A DNA stretch of 5,556 nucleotides from an uncultured Bacillota bacterium (GTDB lineage: Bacteria > Bacillota > Clostridia > Christensenellales > UBA1242), in NCBI GenBank assembly GCA_945947685.1, contig CAMEYT010000033.1, forward strand, positions 1-5,556, read 5' to 3'. The first letter of the stretch is position 1. Every line of letters starts with the position of its first letter. The position numbers were made by a program, and so were the translations under genes. Shown in pieces: positions 1-5,556 of the stretch. The notes beneath the pieces are model-generated. The model was given only the letters and a program-made list of their open reading frames with translations. It was not told where the DNA came from and did not search any database.

Positions 1-163
1 TTGTAGGGTCATCATACGTTCCTGCAACGATTTGACTGAAATCACTATTCGCGATTTTCTTTCCAGGATTAGTAGTATCTACAAAAAATATACAGACTAG
101 TAATATCGCTAAAACTAAAATTAATAAATATGAAAATTTGAATTTATTATTTTTTTCTTCCAA
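1..163 (-). CDS. ftsH: N-terminus of a probable ATP-dependent zinc metalloprotease FtsH (partial)
   Basis: Only the first 54 codons are present; the gene runs off the left edge. FtsH is a membrane-anchored AAA+ protease that degrades misassembled membrane proteins and some regulators. Seen here: a short Lys/Asn-rich cytoplasmic start (EEKNNKFKF), one membrane helix at about residues 11-28, then TTNPGKKIANSDFSQIVAG. The arrangement of helix, an NP a few residues later and an xSxF motif fits the start of the FtsH extracytoplasmic domain (compare MSYSTF in Bacillus subtilis FtsH). The AAA+ and zinc-protease regions lie outside the window, so the call rests on this short match. The start is taken as TTG at 163-161 because a GGAGG lies 8 nt upstream and no in-frame ATG or GTG fits better. 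Another single-pass membrane protein is possible. Confidence 0.6.
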   Translation of the reverse strand, partial: MEEKNNKFKFSYLLILVLAILLVCIFFVDTTNPGKKIANSDFSQIVAGTYDDPT

Positions 164-171
164 AATTCTAT

Positions 172-176
172 CCTCC
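172..176 (-). promoter_or_regulatory. Shine-Dalgarno site of the ftsH-like gene
   Basis: GGAGG on the minus strand, 8 nt before the TTG at 163-161. It is the main evidence that the gene starts with the rare TTG codon, because no ATG or GTG sits at a suitable distance in this frame. Confidence 0.75.
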
Positions 177-188
177 AATTAAGATTGC

Positions 189-205
189 TATACTTTAAAA
201 GTATA
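189..205. repeat. Short inverted repeat upstream of ftsH-like gene
   Basis: TATACTT and AAGTATA are perfect 7-base arms separated by TAA, ending 12 bases before the ftsH SD site. It could be an operator half-site pair or a small hairpin in the leader RNA. It is AT-rich and lies in AT-rich DNA, so chance is a real possibility. Confidence 0.35.
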
Positions 206-314
206 TTATTATGTTGTAATTATTATCATTAATTATGTTATCTATATGATGTAAAAATTTAAACAAGTTAAAATTTTGTTTGCTAAACGCAATTCTTACA
301 ATAAATCTTACACC

Positions 315-341
315 ACAGACTGAATAACCATCAGTTTCTGT
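315..341 (-). other. Stem-loop in the predicted ftsH leader
   Basis: On the minus strand ACAG-AA-ACTGA, loop TGGTTAT, then TCAGT-CTGT. This gives nine base pairs (four plus five) with a two-base bulge on the 5' side. It follows directly after a T6 run rather than preceding one, so it is not an intrinsic terminator in this direction; on the other strand it is followed by A6. It lies about 50-75 nt into the predicted transcript. Its function is unknown; no known riboswitch class is recognised. Confidence 0.45.
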
Positions 342-396
342 CAAAAAATCTCTTTGAGCTGCTTGACGTCAACTTCCGATAATTTCACATACCGAT

Positions 397-425
397 ATTT
401 TATCACAAATTTTTAAGACTTGCAA
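397..425 (-). promoter_or_regulatory. Predicted sigma-A promoter for the ftsH-like gene
   Basis: Minus-strand TTGCAA (425-420) and TAAAAT (402-397) are separated by exactly 17 bases, and a TG one base upstream of the -10 makes an extended -10. Transcription should begin near 390. That leaves a leader of about 225 nt before the TTG start at 163. The promoter sits just past the gerC stop codon, so the ftsH-like gene would have its own vegetative promoter and not depend on the sporulation operon. Confidence 0.65.
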
Positions 426-452
426 CCAATAAGAGGTATATTTTTGTGTTTT

Positions 453-1622
453 TTAATCGTCTAATAAGTCGATTTTGATTTCAAAAATAACTTTAGACAA
501 AAAATCATCAATATTTTCAAGGCTATTGAGGAACTTTTTAAATTTAATTCTTTCTTCGCGATAGAATTTTTCATAAACTTGATTTCCTCCCTTAAACTCA
601 ATAATTTTATCTATAGATTGTTTTATCTCATTTCTGATACTCTCCTTGATTAAATCTTGTTCTTTATTAGTGAGTTCTTTTACCTCTACATGCTTTCTTC
701 CAAATTCTTGTATTTCCTGTTTATCTATATGAATCTTTAGATTAAGTTTAAAAATCGGTTGATTATCCTTTATTTCCACTTTTTTATCTACTGCCTTATT
801 GTCCATATGATACATCTTTATTTTTCCATCTTTCTCAACCTTTATATATCTATTCGTAATTGAGTCTTGAAACCAATTTAATCCATTGACTTCGTCAGGA
901 GATAATTTATACACCATCTTCCCATCTTTAAACATTCTAACTTCACCTGTATTTTTTATAATTTTTCTGCTACTCTTTGAGCTTTCTCCTGACTGACTTT
1001 CACTCTGTTCATCCTCTTCTTCAGCATTAACTCCTAAATCCGCTATGTAAGAAGTCTTTAATGGTGAATAATAACCACTAAAGAAATCTTCAATCGTTGG
1101 CTTTCGATAATATATACTCTTAGAATTGTGAAGCATTAATTCATTGATAATAGCACTTGGATTATCATTTTGCTTATGTAATTTTGTCAAAAACTCCTTT
1201 GCACTATTTTCAGTCCCAACAATAACAGAACTAAAAGCTAGAGTTTTATCTTTCACAAAGTAGTCTAGAATCTCCACAATATCATCTTGAGCTTCTTTTC
1301 CAATTACCAAATTTTCTGTATGATAAAACTCAATTACTCTTCCTAAATTTAATTCGGCTTTTTTTAGAGCACTACTAATCGAATCACCCTCACTACTTAT
1401 TAAATCATACACCTCAACAAATTCTTTCCCAGCTGTAGGCGTGAAAGAAATCAATGTTAATTCATAATTTTCTTCTTTTTTATCAATCCCTACAGTTGTG
1501 ATTATTGCATTTCGGCTACTCTCTGAAGACTTGGAAAGATTTTGAGGAAATGTAAGCAATAGCATAAAAACAAAGAAAATAAAGATTGAATATGGTTTCA
1601 ACCTAGATAACAGCTGTTTCAC
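453..1622 (-). CDS. gerC: Spore germination protein GerC (Ger(x)C family), lacking a lipobox cysteine
   Basis: This is the third gene of a GerA-type germinant receptor operon, 389 aa, close to the 373 aa of B. subtilis GerAC. GerC subunits sit on the outer face of the spore inner membrane and are needed for receptor function. Seen here: a basic start and one hydrophobic segment at about residues 11-25, then the family's opening strand (ITTVGIDK, 41-48). The first domain runs to about 198. An acidic, Ser-rich linker follows (about 200-220), then the second domain's GEVRMFKDGKMVYKLSPDE (226-244), and a charged helical C-terminal domain to 389. No cysteine occurs anywhere, so the usual lipoprotein anchor is absent and the hydrophobic segment would serve as a signal anchor or be cleaved. 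It starts with GTG, overlaps gerB by four bases (GTGA) and has a strong SD site. Confidence 0.9.
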   Translation of the reverse strand: MKQLLSRLKPYSIFIFFVFMLLLTFPQNLSKSSESSRNAIITTVGIDKKEENYELTLISFTPTAGKEFVEVYDLISSEGDSISSALKKAELNLGRVIEFYHTENLVIGKEAQDDIVEILDYFVKDKTLAFSSVIVGTENSAKEFLTKLHKQNDNPSAIINELMLHNSKSIYYRKPTIEDFFSGYYSPLKTSYIADLGVNAEEEDEQSESQSGESSKSSRKIIKNTGEVRMFKDGKMVYKLSPDEVNGLNWFQDSITNRYIKVEKDGKIKMYHMDNKAVDKKVEIKDNQPIFKLNLKIHIDKQEIQEFGRKHVEVKELTNKEQDLIKESIRNEIKQSIDKIIEFKGGNQVYEKFYREERIKFKKFLNSLENIDDFLSKVIFEIKIDLLDD

Positions 1623-2698
1623 GTCTGAGCCTCCTTCTTTTTACCAATTAAGAAGAATGAACTTATAACAGGAACAATATACTGAGTAAAAATAGCTAAA
1701 TATATTCCCCACGACCTTGCACTATCGATAACAACATCGGCTGTATTAAATACGAGAGCATAAAGCAAAAGAAAAACGACTATGACAATAAAGATACAAA
1801 CATTCCTCGATATCCTTGGAAAAATGTTTTTAATTAAATCACTTAATATATACCCATAAATGCTAATTTGACAAAGTGTCAAAAACATAACAGTCGTAAC
1901 TGCTATTATATCCAAACGTCCTATACTAAAGATTTCTGGAGATAACAATATAATATCAGAAATTGCACTCGAATGCAGAAAAGCTGTATTCTGAAAGATA
2001 GATAGAAACATAAAAACTATTAATAAAACAATACCCATTGTTATTAAAACATAACATAAAATCTTCTTCTTGGCTTTTTCGTCATACTGAATTTTATCCA
2101 TTAGTAAAAACAGAATAAAACTATCCCCAAATGTTAAAGCGTGCTTAAAAGCACCTATAAAAAAGCTTTTTGCAGTGCTATCAAATAACACTAATGGTTC
2201 ACGGAAGTTGAAGAAAGAAATTAAAATACAAATAGAAGCTCCCAAAATAATTGGATAGTAGAAAAATTCTACTGTTCTACCCAATCCTCTAAAACCTCCT
2301 GCTGCTGTAACTGCAAAAATTGCTAAAGTAAGAACAATAAAAATTATTTTCTCATCATTGTGATAAATTTGAGTCTTGAAATATATCCCTGTAACATTAT
2401 AATTGACTAATATTTCCAGAAAAAAATATACTAGCAATGACAAATAAATTATTATCGCTATAGGTCTGGTTAATTTTTCTGATAACAATGTAAAAAAACT
2501 CTTATCTTTATATTTTTTCTTCAATGCAAAAAAGATAAATAATACTCCAATATCTATTGCAAACATCATTAAAAATATAAGCAAAACATCTCCTTTTGCA
2601 TATTCATATAACAAGGATGGAAGAGTCAATATTTTGTTTGCGAATAATAATATACTTGCCATTATTGCAGTCTGTCTAGTTGTTATTGTTTCTTTCAT
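1619..2698 (-). CDS. gerB: Spore germination permease GerB (GerAB, APC-type transporter fold)
   Basis: Multi-pass subunit of the germinant receptor, 359 aa against 365 for B. subtilis GerAB. In the family this subunit has an amino-acid transporter fold and binds the germinant in the spore inner membrane. Seen here: about ten hydrophobic helices starting near residues 10-30, with TLPSLL (25-30) in the family position after helix 1. RGLGRTVEFFYYP (137-149) is a strong family motif between helices 4 and 5; FGDSFILFLLMDK (190-202) and RLDIIAV (261-267) also fit. Its ATG overlaps the gerA stop as ATGA (2695-2698), with a modest GAGG five bases upstream, so translation is probably coupled to gerA. 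The ligand cannot be told from sequence. Confidence 0.92.
   Translation of the reverse strand: MKETITTRQTAIMASILLFANKILTLPSLLYEYAKGDVLLIFLMMFAIDIGVLFIFFALKKKYKDKSFFTLLSEKLTRPIAIIIYLSLLVYFFLEILVNYNVTGIYFKTQIYHNDEKIIFIVLTLAIFAVTAAGGFRGLGRTVEFFYYPIILGASICILISFFNFREPLVLFDSTAKSFFIGAFKHALTFGDSFILFLLMDKIQYDEKAKKKILCYVLITMGIVLLIVFMFLSIFQNTAFLHSSAISDIILLSPEIFSIGRLDIIAVTTVMFLTLCQISIYGYILSDLIKNIFPRISRNVCIFIVIVVFLLLYALVFNTADVVIDSARSWGIYLAIFTQYIVPVISSFFLIGKKKEAQT
1630..1636 (-). promoter_or_regulatory. Strong Shine-Dalgarno site fixing the GTG start of gerC
   Basis: AAGGAGG on the minus strand ends 7 nt before the GTG at 1622-1620. It lies inside the 3' end of gerB and is the strongest SD of the three receptor genes, which supports the GTG as the true start. 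Confidence 0.8.
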
Positions 2699-4119
2699 TT
2701 CTGCCTCACAATATTTTGATTTTCAAACGACATCGGTCTCTTCTTCATATCAACAAGCGATTTTTTTATCATAGCATCCTTTAAATCAGAACAAACTCGT
2801 GGGCTATATGGAGCAAGATACGGTGCACCATATGAATCAATTCTATTTAAATAATTAACAAGGTAGAAAATTCCTGCGACTACTCCATAAAGTCCAAAGC
2901 ACCCACCTAAAAATAAGAATAAAATTTGTAAAACTGTTATCTGTGGAGCTTGTTCGGGCAGCGTATAAACGGCTATCTTTGCAAGTGCAACAACAATAAC
3001 GCCTGGAGGCGAAATTAATCCAGCATTTACACCGGTTTCCCCCAAAATCAGTGCTCCTACAATGGATGTAGCAAGCCCTAAATAACTTGGTAAACGCAAG
3101 CTAACTTCATATAAAATTTGGAATAATAAAATTATGAATAACAACTCAATAAACGGAGTAAAAGGTATTACTTGTGTTGTGTTAGCAATGGTTATAAGAA
3201 ATTTTGTAGGGATTACATTATAATGAAATAATCTCAAAGCTAAAAATGCTCCACAAGCAATTACAGAAAGCATATATCCGAACAGACGTATAAATCGAAT
3301 ATATGTCGCATAGTGATTATTTGTATAATAATCATTACTGTTTTGCATATCCTCAAAAAAGACAAATGGAAAGGTTAAAACTATTGGCGAACCATCTACA
3401 ATTATTCCTACCCTTCCCTCCAATATTTTCCCAGCAATTATATCAGGTTTTTCGGCATTACCGACCTGCTTAAACAAAGATTTTGGTCTTTCTTCCAAGA
3501 ATTTTCCTACGTAGTAAGCATCGACAACCCCGTCAATATCTATTTTTTTTATTTTTTTCTCAATCTCTTGAACGATTTTCTGGTCGGCAATTCCGTTAAG
3601 ATAAACTAAACATACTTTTGTCTGTGAATATTTCCCAACTGAATAGCTTTTTACTACAAATTCCTTAGTATAAAATCTTCTTCTTAACAAACTTATGTTT
3701 GTCTTTATATCCTCTGTAAAACCTTCTCTCGGACCTCTAATTACTGGAGAAGTTGGGGGCTCTGTCGGAACTCGCATAATAAAATCTTCAATATCAGCTG
3801 CTATTATTTTCTCATCATTGCTCAGAAAAATCACTACATTCCCTTTTAGAATTTTATCAATGACTTCCTCTTGTTTAATCTCATTTACAGCACCATTTAT
3901 AAGTATTCGATTAATAAGATTTTCAACTGTAATTTCGCCTTTAAATTCTTTTATTGGTTTATATATCGCATCACTAAAAAGAGCATCATCTGTCATACTC
4001 TTCAGAAAAATCATTCCCAATCTTATGTTTCCATTATCAAAAAATCTCGAAGATACATCTTCAGAGTTATGTAATTCTGTCATTAAATCATTAATTTTCT
4101 TATCTACATCAAAAAACAT
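2695..4119 (-). CDS. gerA: Spore germination protein GerA (GerAA family, receptor channel subunit)
   Basis: First gene of the receptor operon, 474 aa against 482 for B. subtilis GerAA. In Bacillus this subunit oligomerises in the spore inner membrane into a nutrient-gated ion channel. Seen here: a soluble N-terminal part to about residue 270 holding the signature GPREGFTED (129-137) and ILEGRVGIIVDGSPIV (232-247), then several membrane segments between about 275 and 423. RLPSYLGLATSIVGALILGE (342-361) and ISPPGVIVVALA (369-380) are hallmark stretches. The cytoplasmic tail keeps SYGAPYLAPYSP (429-440), DLKD (445-448) and RP (461-462). All landmarks are in place and nothing is truncated. The ATG at 4119 has an AGAGG four bases upstream and lies in one arm of a perfect inverted repeat. 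A sigma-G-like promoter lies just upstream. Confidence 0.95.
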   Translation of the reverse strand: MFFDVDKKINDLMTELHNSEDVSSRFFDNGNIRLGMIFLKSMTDDALFSDAIYKPIKEFKGEITVENLINRILINGAVNEIKQEEVIDKILKGNVVIFLSNDEKIIAADIEDFIMRVPTEPPTSPVIRGPREGFTEDIKTNISLLRRRFYTKEFVVKSYSVGKYSQTKVCLVYLNGIADQKIVQEIEKKIKKIDIDGVVDAYYVGKFLEERPKSLFKQVGNAEKPDIIAGKILEGRVGIIVDGSPIVLTFPFVFFEDMQNSNDYYTNNHYATYIRFIRLFGYMLSVIACGAFLALRLFHYNVIPTKFLITIANTTQVIPFTPFIELLFIILLFQILYEVSLRLPSYLGLATSIVGALILGETGVNAGLISPPGVIVVALAKIAVYTLPEQAPQITVLQILFLFLGGCFGLYGVVAGIFYLVNYLNRIDSYGAPYLAPYSPRVCSDLKDAMIKKSLVDMKKRPMSFENQNIVRQK

Positions 4120-4145
4120 ACTACCTCTTTTTCAGTAGTATGTTT
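4114..4145. repeat. 11-bp perfect inverted repeat over the gerA start codon
   Basis: AAACATACTAC (4114-4124) and GTAGTATGTTT (4135-4145) are exact reverse complements around a 10-base loop. In minus-strand RNA the loop carries most of the gerA SD (GAAAAAGAG) and the 3' arm contains the start codon AUG. The 3' arm runs into six U residues (codons 2-3 are TTT TTT), so the structure also resembles a weak AU-rich terminator. Only three of eleven pairs are G-C. The 5' arm doubles as the sigma-G-like -10 element. Confidence 0.6.
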
Positions 4146-4165
4146 ATTTTGAAATAATTTATCCG
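4136..4165 (-). promoter_or_regulatory. Predicted forespore sigma-G promoter of the gerABC operon
   Basis: Minus-strand CATACTA (4142-4136) is a perfect match to the B. subtilis sigma-G -10 consensus. CGGATA (4165-4160), a four-of-six match to TGAATA, lies exactly 17 bases upstream. Transcription should begin near 4128-4130 and leave a leader of about ten bases that is essentially the SD site. Sigma-G control of germinant receptor operons is established in Bacillus. The -35 starts immediately after the stop codon of the upstream gene. Confidence 0.6.
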
Positions 4166-5053
4166 TTAAATAATTGTAATAAATACAGGCTCACTTGTGC
4201 ACTTATTGTATTCATCAACAGCAAGCGGCTTAACACCCACTCTAGTCTGATTTGAAAATACATAGTCAATATTGCAAGTTATTACATTGTTTGAATACTC
4301 AAAATCTACAACTTTATATACCTTATCATCTAGATATAATGAAAAAGCATCGATTTTTTCCAAAAGGCTTATTGACAAAAGAGTATTATTTTTATTAAAA
4401 CTAACCATTCTTACCGGTGGAATCTCATGAACTATCTTTATTCCCTCCAGTTTATTGGATTGCATACTTTGAAGATAGTAGGCTTTCGATGAAACAGCAA
4501 TTACATAGATATCGCTTTTCCCGCCTTTTAGTTCTTCCAGTTTTAGAGATGGTTCTGTTGTCCTCTCTTTTAAAATCGCTCCTTCATGAGTGTAATAAAT
4601 ATCATACGCATCAGCATTCTCAATCTGATTCCAAGAAATTATGTTTTCTGAAATGTTAACTTCGGGTTTTTTAAGAAAAATTTGTGAAATCCATTCAACT
4701 TCCTTTGAATAAAAGCTCTTGCCAGCGTCAATTTCCCCGTTTACAGCAACTGATACTGAATATTTTTTCCCAACTTCAACCCCTTGAGCTATAACATCCT
4801 CATTATACTCAAGCATCGGTGAATCTGTTTTTACTAAAATTTCATTCTGTTCGTCCCTGAATTTAAAGGTATATCCATAACCTTTTGTTTCTTGAGTAGT
4901 TGTAATTGTAACTAATCCATTCTCAACTTTTATATTTAAATCTTCTGGTGATGAATCCCTAAAGTTAAATAAACATAAAAAAGTAATACATATCACAAAA
5001 AGTATGCCCAAAAGAATATATATTAAATAGTTCACCCACGTCTCAGTTTTCAT
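4166..5053 (-). CDS. Membrane-anchored protein with fibronectin type III-like modules, function unknown
   Basis: 295 aa. Residues 1-7 are cytoplasmic by charge, residues 8-30 form one membrane helix, and the rest should lie outside the membrane. The middle module (about 127-207) has a fibronectin-III pattern: a proline start (KKPEVNISE), IISWNQIENADAYDIYY with the conserved Trp (141) and Tyr, a glycine-bearing turn, then DIYVIAVSSKAYYLQSMQSN. The flanking segments (about 38-121 and 212-295) are also beta-rich and of module size, suggesting three beta-sandwiches in a row. No catalytic motif is visible. Cysteines at 22 and 27 lie in the helix without a lipobox, so a transmembrane anchor is more likely than a lipid. 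The gene ends 46 bases before gerA in the same direction, but appears to have its own promoter. The ATG at 5053 is the first possible start in frame (an in-frame TAA lies three codons upstream) and has no SD site. A role in germination is only suggested by position. Confidence 0.8.
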   Translation of the reverse strand: MKTETWVNYLIYILLGILFVICITFLCLFNFRDSSPEDLNIKVENGLVTITTTQETKGYGYTFKFRDEQNEILVKTDSPMLEYNEDVIAQGVEVGKKYSVSVAVNGEIDAGKSFYSKEVEWISQIFLKKPEVNISENIISWNQIENADAYDIYYTHEGAILKERTTEPSLKLEELKGGKSDIYVIAVSSKAYYLQSMQSNKLEGIKIVHEIPPVRMVSFNKNNTLLSISLLEKIDAFSLYLDDKVYKVVDFEYSNNVITCNIDYVFSNQTRVGVKPLAVDEYNKCTSEPVFITII

Positions 5054-5063
5054 ATGTATTTAT

Positions 5064-5091
5064 AGTATATAACAAAAAAAACTTTTTTCAA
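5064..5091 (-). promoter_or_regulatory. Predicted promoter of the fibronectin-type membrane protein gene
   Basis: Minus-strand TTGAAA (5091-5086) and TATACT (5069-5064) are 16 bases apart, which suits sigma-A. Transcription would begin near 5057-5058, only four or five bases before the ATG, leaving a nearly leaderless mRNA. The spacer contains a run of eight T. TATACTA is also one base off the sigma-G -10, but no matching -35 lies at 17-18 bases, so sigma-A is preferred. Confidence 0.55.
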
Positions 5092-5122
5092 AATAAAATA
5101 TCGTTTTTTTTGCATTTTAATA

Positions 5123-5151
5123 TTGACAAATTAAAATTACTATGATAAAAT
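5123..5151 (+). promoter_or_regulatory. Strong sigma-A promoter of the rightward membrane protein gene
   Basis: TTGACA (5123-5128), a perfect -35, and TAAAAT (5146-5151) are separated by 17 bases, with TG at 5143-5144 giving an extended -10. Transcription should begin near 5158, about 19 bases before the ATG. This is the best promoter in the window and indicates vegetative expression. Its -35 lies about 30 bases from the -35 of the divergent gene. Confidence 0.85.
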
Positions 5152-5164
5152 ACTCGCAGAATAT

Positions 5165-5171
5165 GGAGGAG
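5165..5171 (+). promoter_or_regulatory. Shine-Dalgarno site of the rightward gene
   Basis: GGAGGAG ends five bases before the ATG at 5177-5179 (seven bases counting from GGAGG). It is a near-ideal site that fixes the start of the partial gene at the right edge. Confidence 0.85.
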
Positions 5172-5176
5172 AAAAA

Positions 5177-5556
5177 ATGATAGACTTTAATCAATTAAGC
5201 ACATTAACACTTACATCTTTAATCTTAGCTATTTCTTTTACAGTTTTAGCAATCGCAGGGATTTTCTTTATAATTTATAAGAAAGATTCTTTAAAAAACG
5301 CAGTCGTAAAATTTATTTGTGTTGCAGCATTACCATTTGTCGCTCTTTCAATGTGGTTTTTAGCTGTTTTGAGTATAACAGACACATTTGCAAATGAAGA
5401 AGCTTTAGCTATTGTTATTTCAATGGCTATTGGCGCCGCAATCGTTGCAATCGTTTACTTTATTGCAAAGGCTATTGAAGATTATAATTCAAAGAAAGCA
5501 AATAAAGATGTAAAAGAAACAAAAACTGACAAGGCAGACATCGTAAATGATATTTC
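5177..5556 (+). CDS. Small three-helix membrane protein, function unknown (partial, runs off the window)
   Basis: Not recognised. The first 126 codons are open and the frame continues past the right edge. Seen here: three hydrophobic segments at about residues 12-34, 43-66 and 76-99, linked by a short basic turn (YKKDSLK, 34-40) and an acidic loop (DTFANEE, 69-75). After them comes a hydrophilic, Lys/Asp/Glu-rich tail (EDYNSKKANKDVKETKTDKA), probably cytoplasmic. Lysine placement suggests the loop after helix 1 and the tail are inside. No enzyme motif is visible. A perfect TTGACA promoter and a strong SD site directly upstream make it a real, probably well-expressed gene. It is transcribed away from the germination locus and is probably not part of it. 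Confidence 0.8.
   Translation, partial: MIDFNQLSTLTLTSLILAISFTVLAIAGIFFIIYKKDSLKNAVVKFICVAALPFVALSMWFLAVLSITDTFANEEALAIVISMAIGAAIVAIVYFIAKAIEDYNSKKANKDVKETKTDKADIVNDI

Larger units (their letters stand above)
164..452. other. Non-coding region between gerC and the ftsH-like gene
   Basis: About 290 bases without a convincing gene. It holds a minus-strand promoter (397-425), a 15-codon reading frame with a GTG start at 388 and a TGA at 341-343 but no SD site, a T6 run (minus strand, 348-343), a stem-loop (315-341), a short inverted repeat (189-205) and the ftsH SD site. A second minus-strand frame is open from about 373 to 195, but its latter half is only AT-rich low-complexity residues and it lacks a supported start. 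I see no classical hairpin-plus-T-run terminator after gerC. Confidence 0.6.

Noticed and set aside
261..281. AAACAA / TTGTTT inverted repeat in the ftsH leader
   Set aside because: Only six A-T-rich pairs around a nine-base loop; expected by chance in DNA of this composition.
315..341. Stem-loop considered as the terminator of gerC
   Set aside because: On the minus strand the T run precedes the stem instead of following it, and the stem lies downstream of a good promoter. It does not fit an intrinsic terminator on either strand.
363..372. Palindrome TTGACGTCAA considered as an operator
   Set aside because: It is perfect but only ten bases, a single copy, and lies downstream of the predicted transcription start. 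No matching regulator is visible in the window.
195..373. Minus-strand open frame upstream of ftsH considered as a gene or pseudogene
   Set aside because: There is no SD-supported start, the second half encodes AT-driven Asn/Ile/Tyr/Phe residues, and no family is recognisable.
3871..4074. Open frame of 67 codons on the plus strand
   Set aside because: Also antisense to gerA, with no SD site or recognisable protein character.
3695..4138. Open frame of 147 codons on the plus strand
   Set aside because: It lies antisense inside gerA, whose protein matches its family along its whole length. It has no SD site and its residues look like an antisense shadow of gerA.
4417..4659. Open frame of 80 codons on the plus strand
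   Set aside because: Antisense to the fibronectin-type protein gene, across its best-supported module; no SD site.
4960..5053. Lipoprotein signal (Cys22 or Cys27) in the fibronectin-type protein
   Set aside because: Residues before the cysteines (FVI and TFL) do not form a lipobox, and the hydrophobic run continues past Cys22. A transmembrane anchor fits better.

Overview
The window is AT-rich, uses the standard genetic code and carries a complete tricistronic spore germinant receptor operon. This points to an endospore-forming low-GC Firmicute, most likely a member of the Clostridia; I cannot name the genus. Nothing suggests a mobile element, CRISPR array, rRNA or tRNA.

Layout. (1) Bases 1-163, minus strand: the 5' end of a gene whose first 54 residues look like the N-terminus of the membrane protease FtsH, with a TTG start and a good Shine-Dalgarno (SD) site. 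(2) Bases 164-452: a non-coding stretch with a good sigma-A-type promoter far upstream of ftsH. This predicts a roughly 225-nt leader containing a stem-loop and a short inverted repeat. (3) Bases 453-4119, minus strand: a GerA-type receptor operon in the order gerA, gerB, gerC. The genes are joined by ATGA and GTGA four-base overlaps and are surely co-translated. (4) Bases 4166-5053, minus strand: a membrane-anchored protein with fibronectin-type-III-like modules, just upstream of gerA. (5) Bases 5054-5176: a divergent promoter region. (6) Bases 5177-5556, plus strand: the start of a small three-helix membrane protein of unknown function, running off the window.

How it works together. GerA, GerB and GerC homologues form the inner-membrane receptor that senses germinants in dormant spores; in Bacillus the A subunit forms a nutrient-gated ion channel. 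In the 46-nt gap before gerA there is a perfect match to the forespore sigma-G -10 element (CATACTA) with a partial -35 seventeen bases upstream. That is the expected control for such an operon. The same -10 is one arm of an 11-bp perfect inverted repeat whose other arm holds the gerA start codon. Readthrough RNA from the upstream gene could therefore fold over the gerA start, while RNA started at the sigma-G promoter would lack the left arm.

Other oddities: the GerC protein has no cysteine at all, so it cannot be lipidated as GerC proteins usually are. The fibronectin-type protein has no SD site, and its predicted promoter leaves almost no 5' leader.
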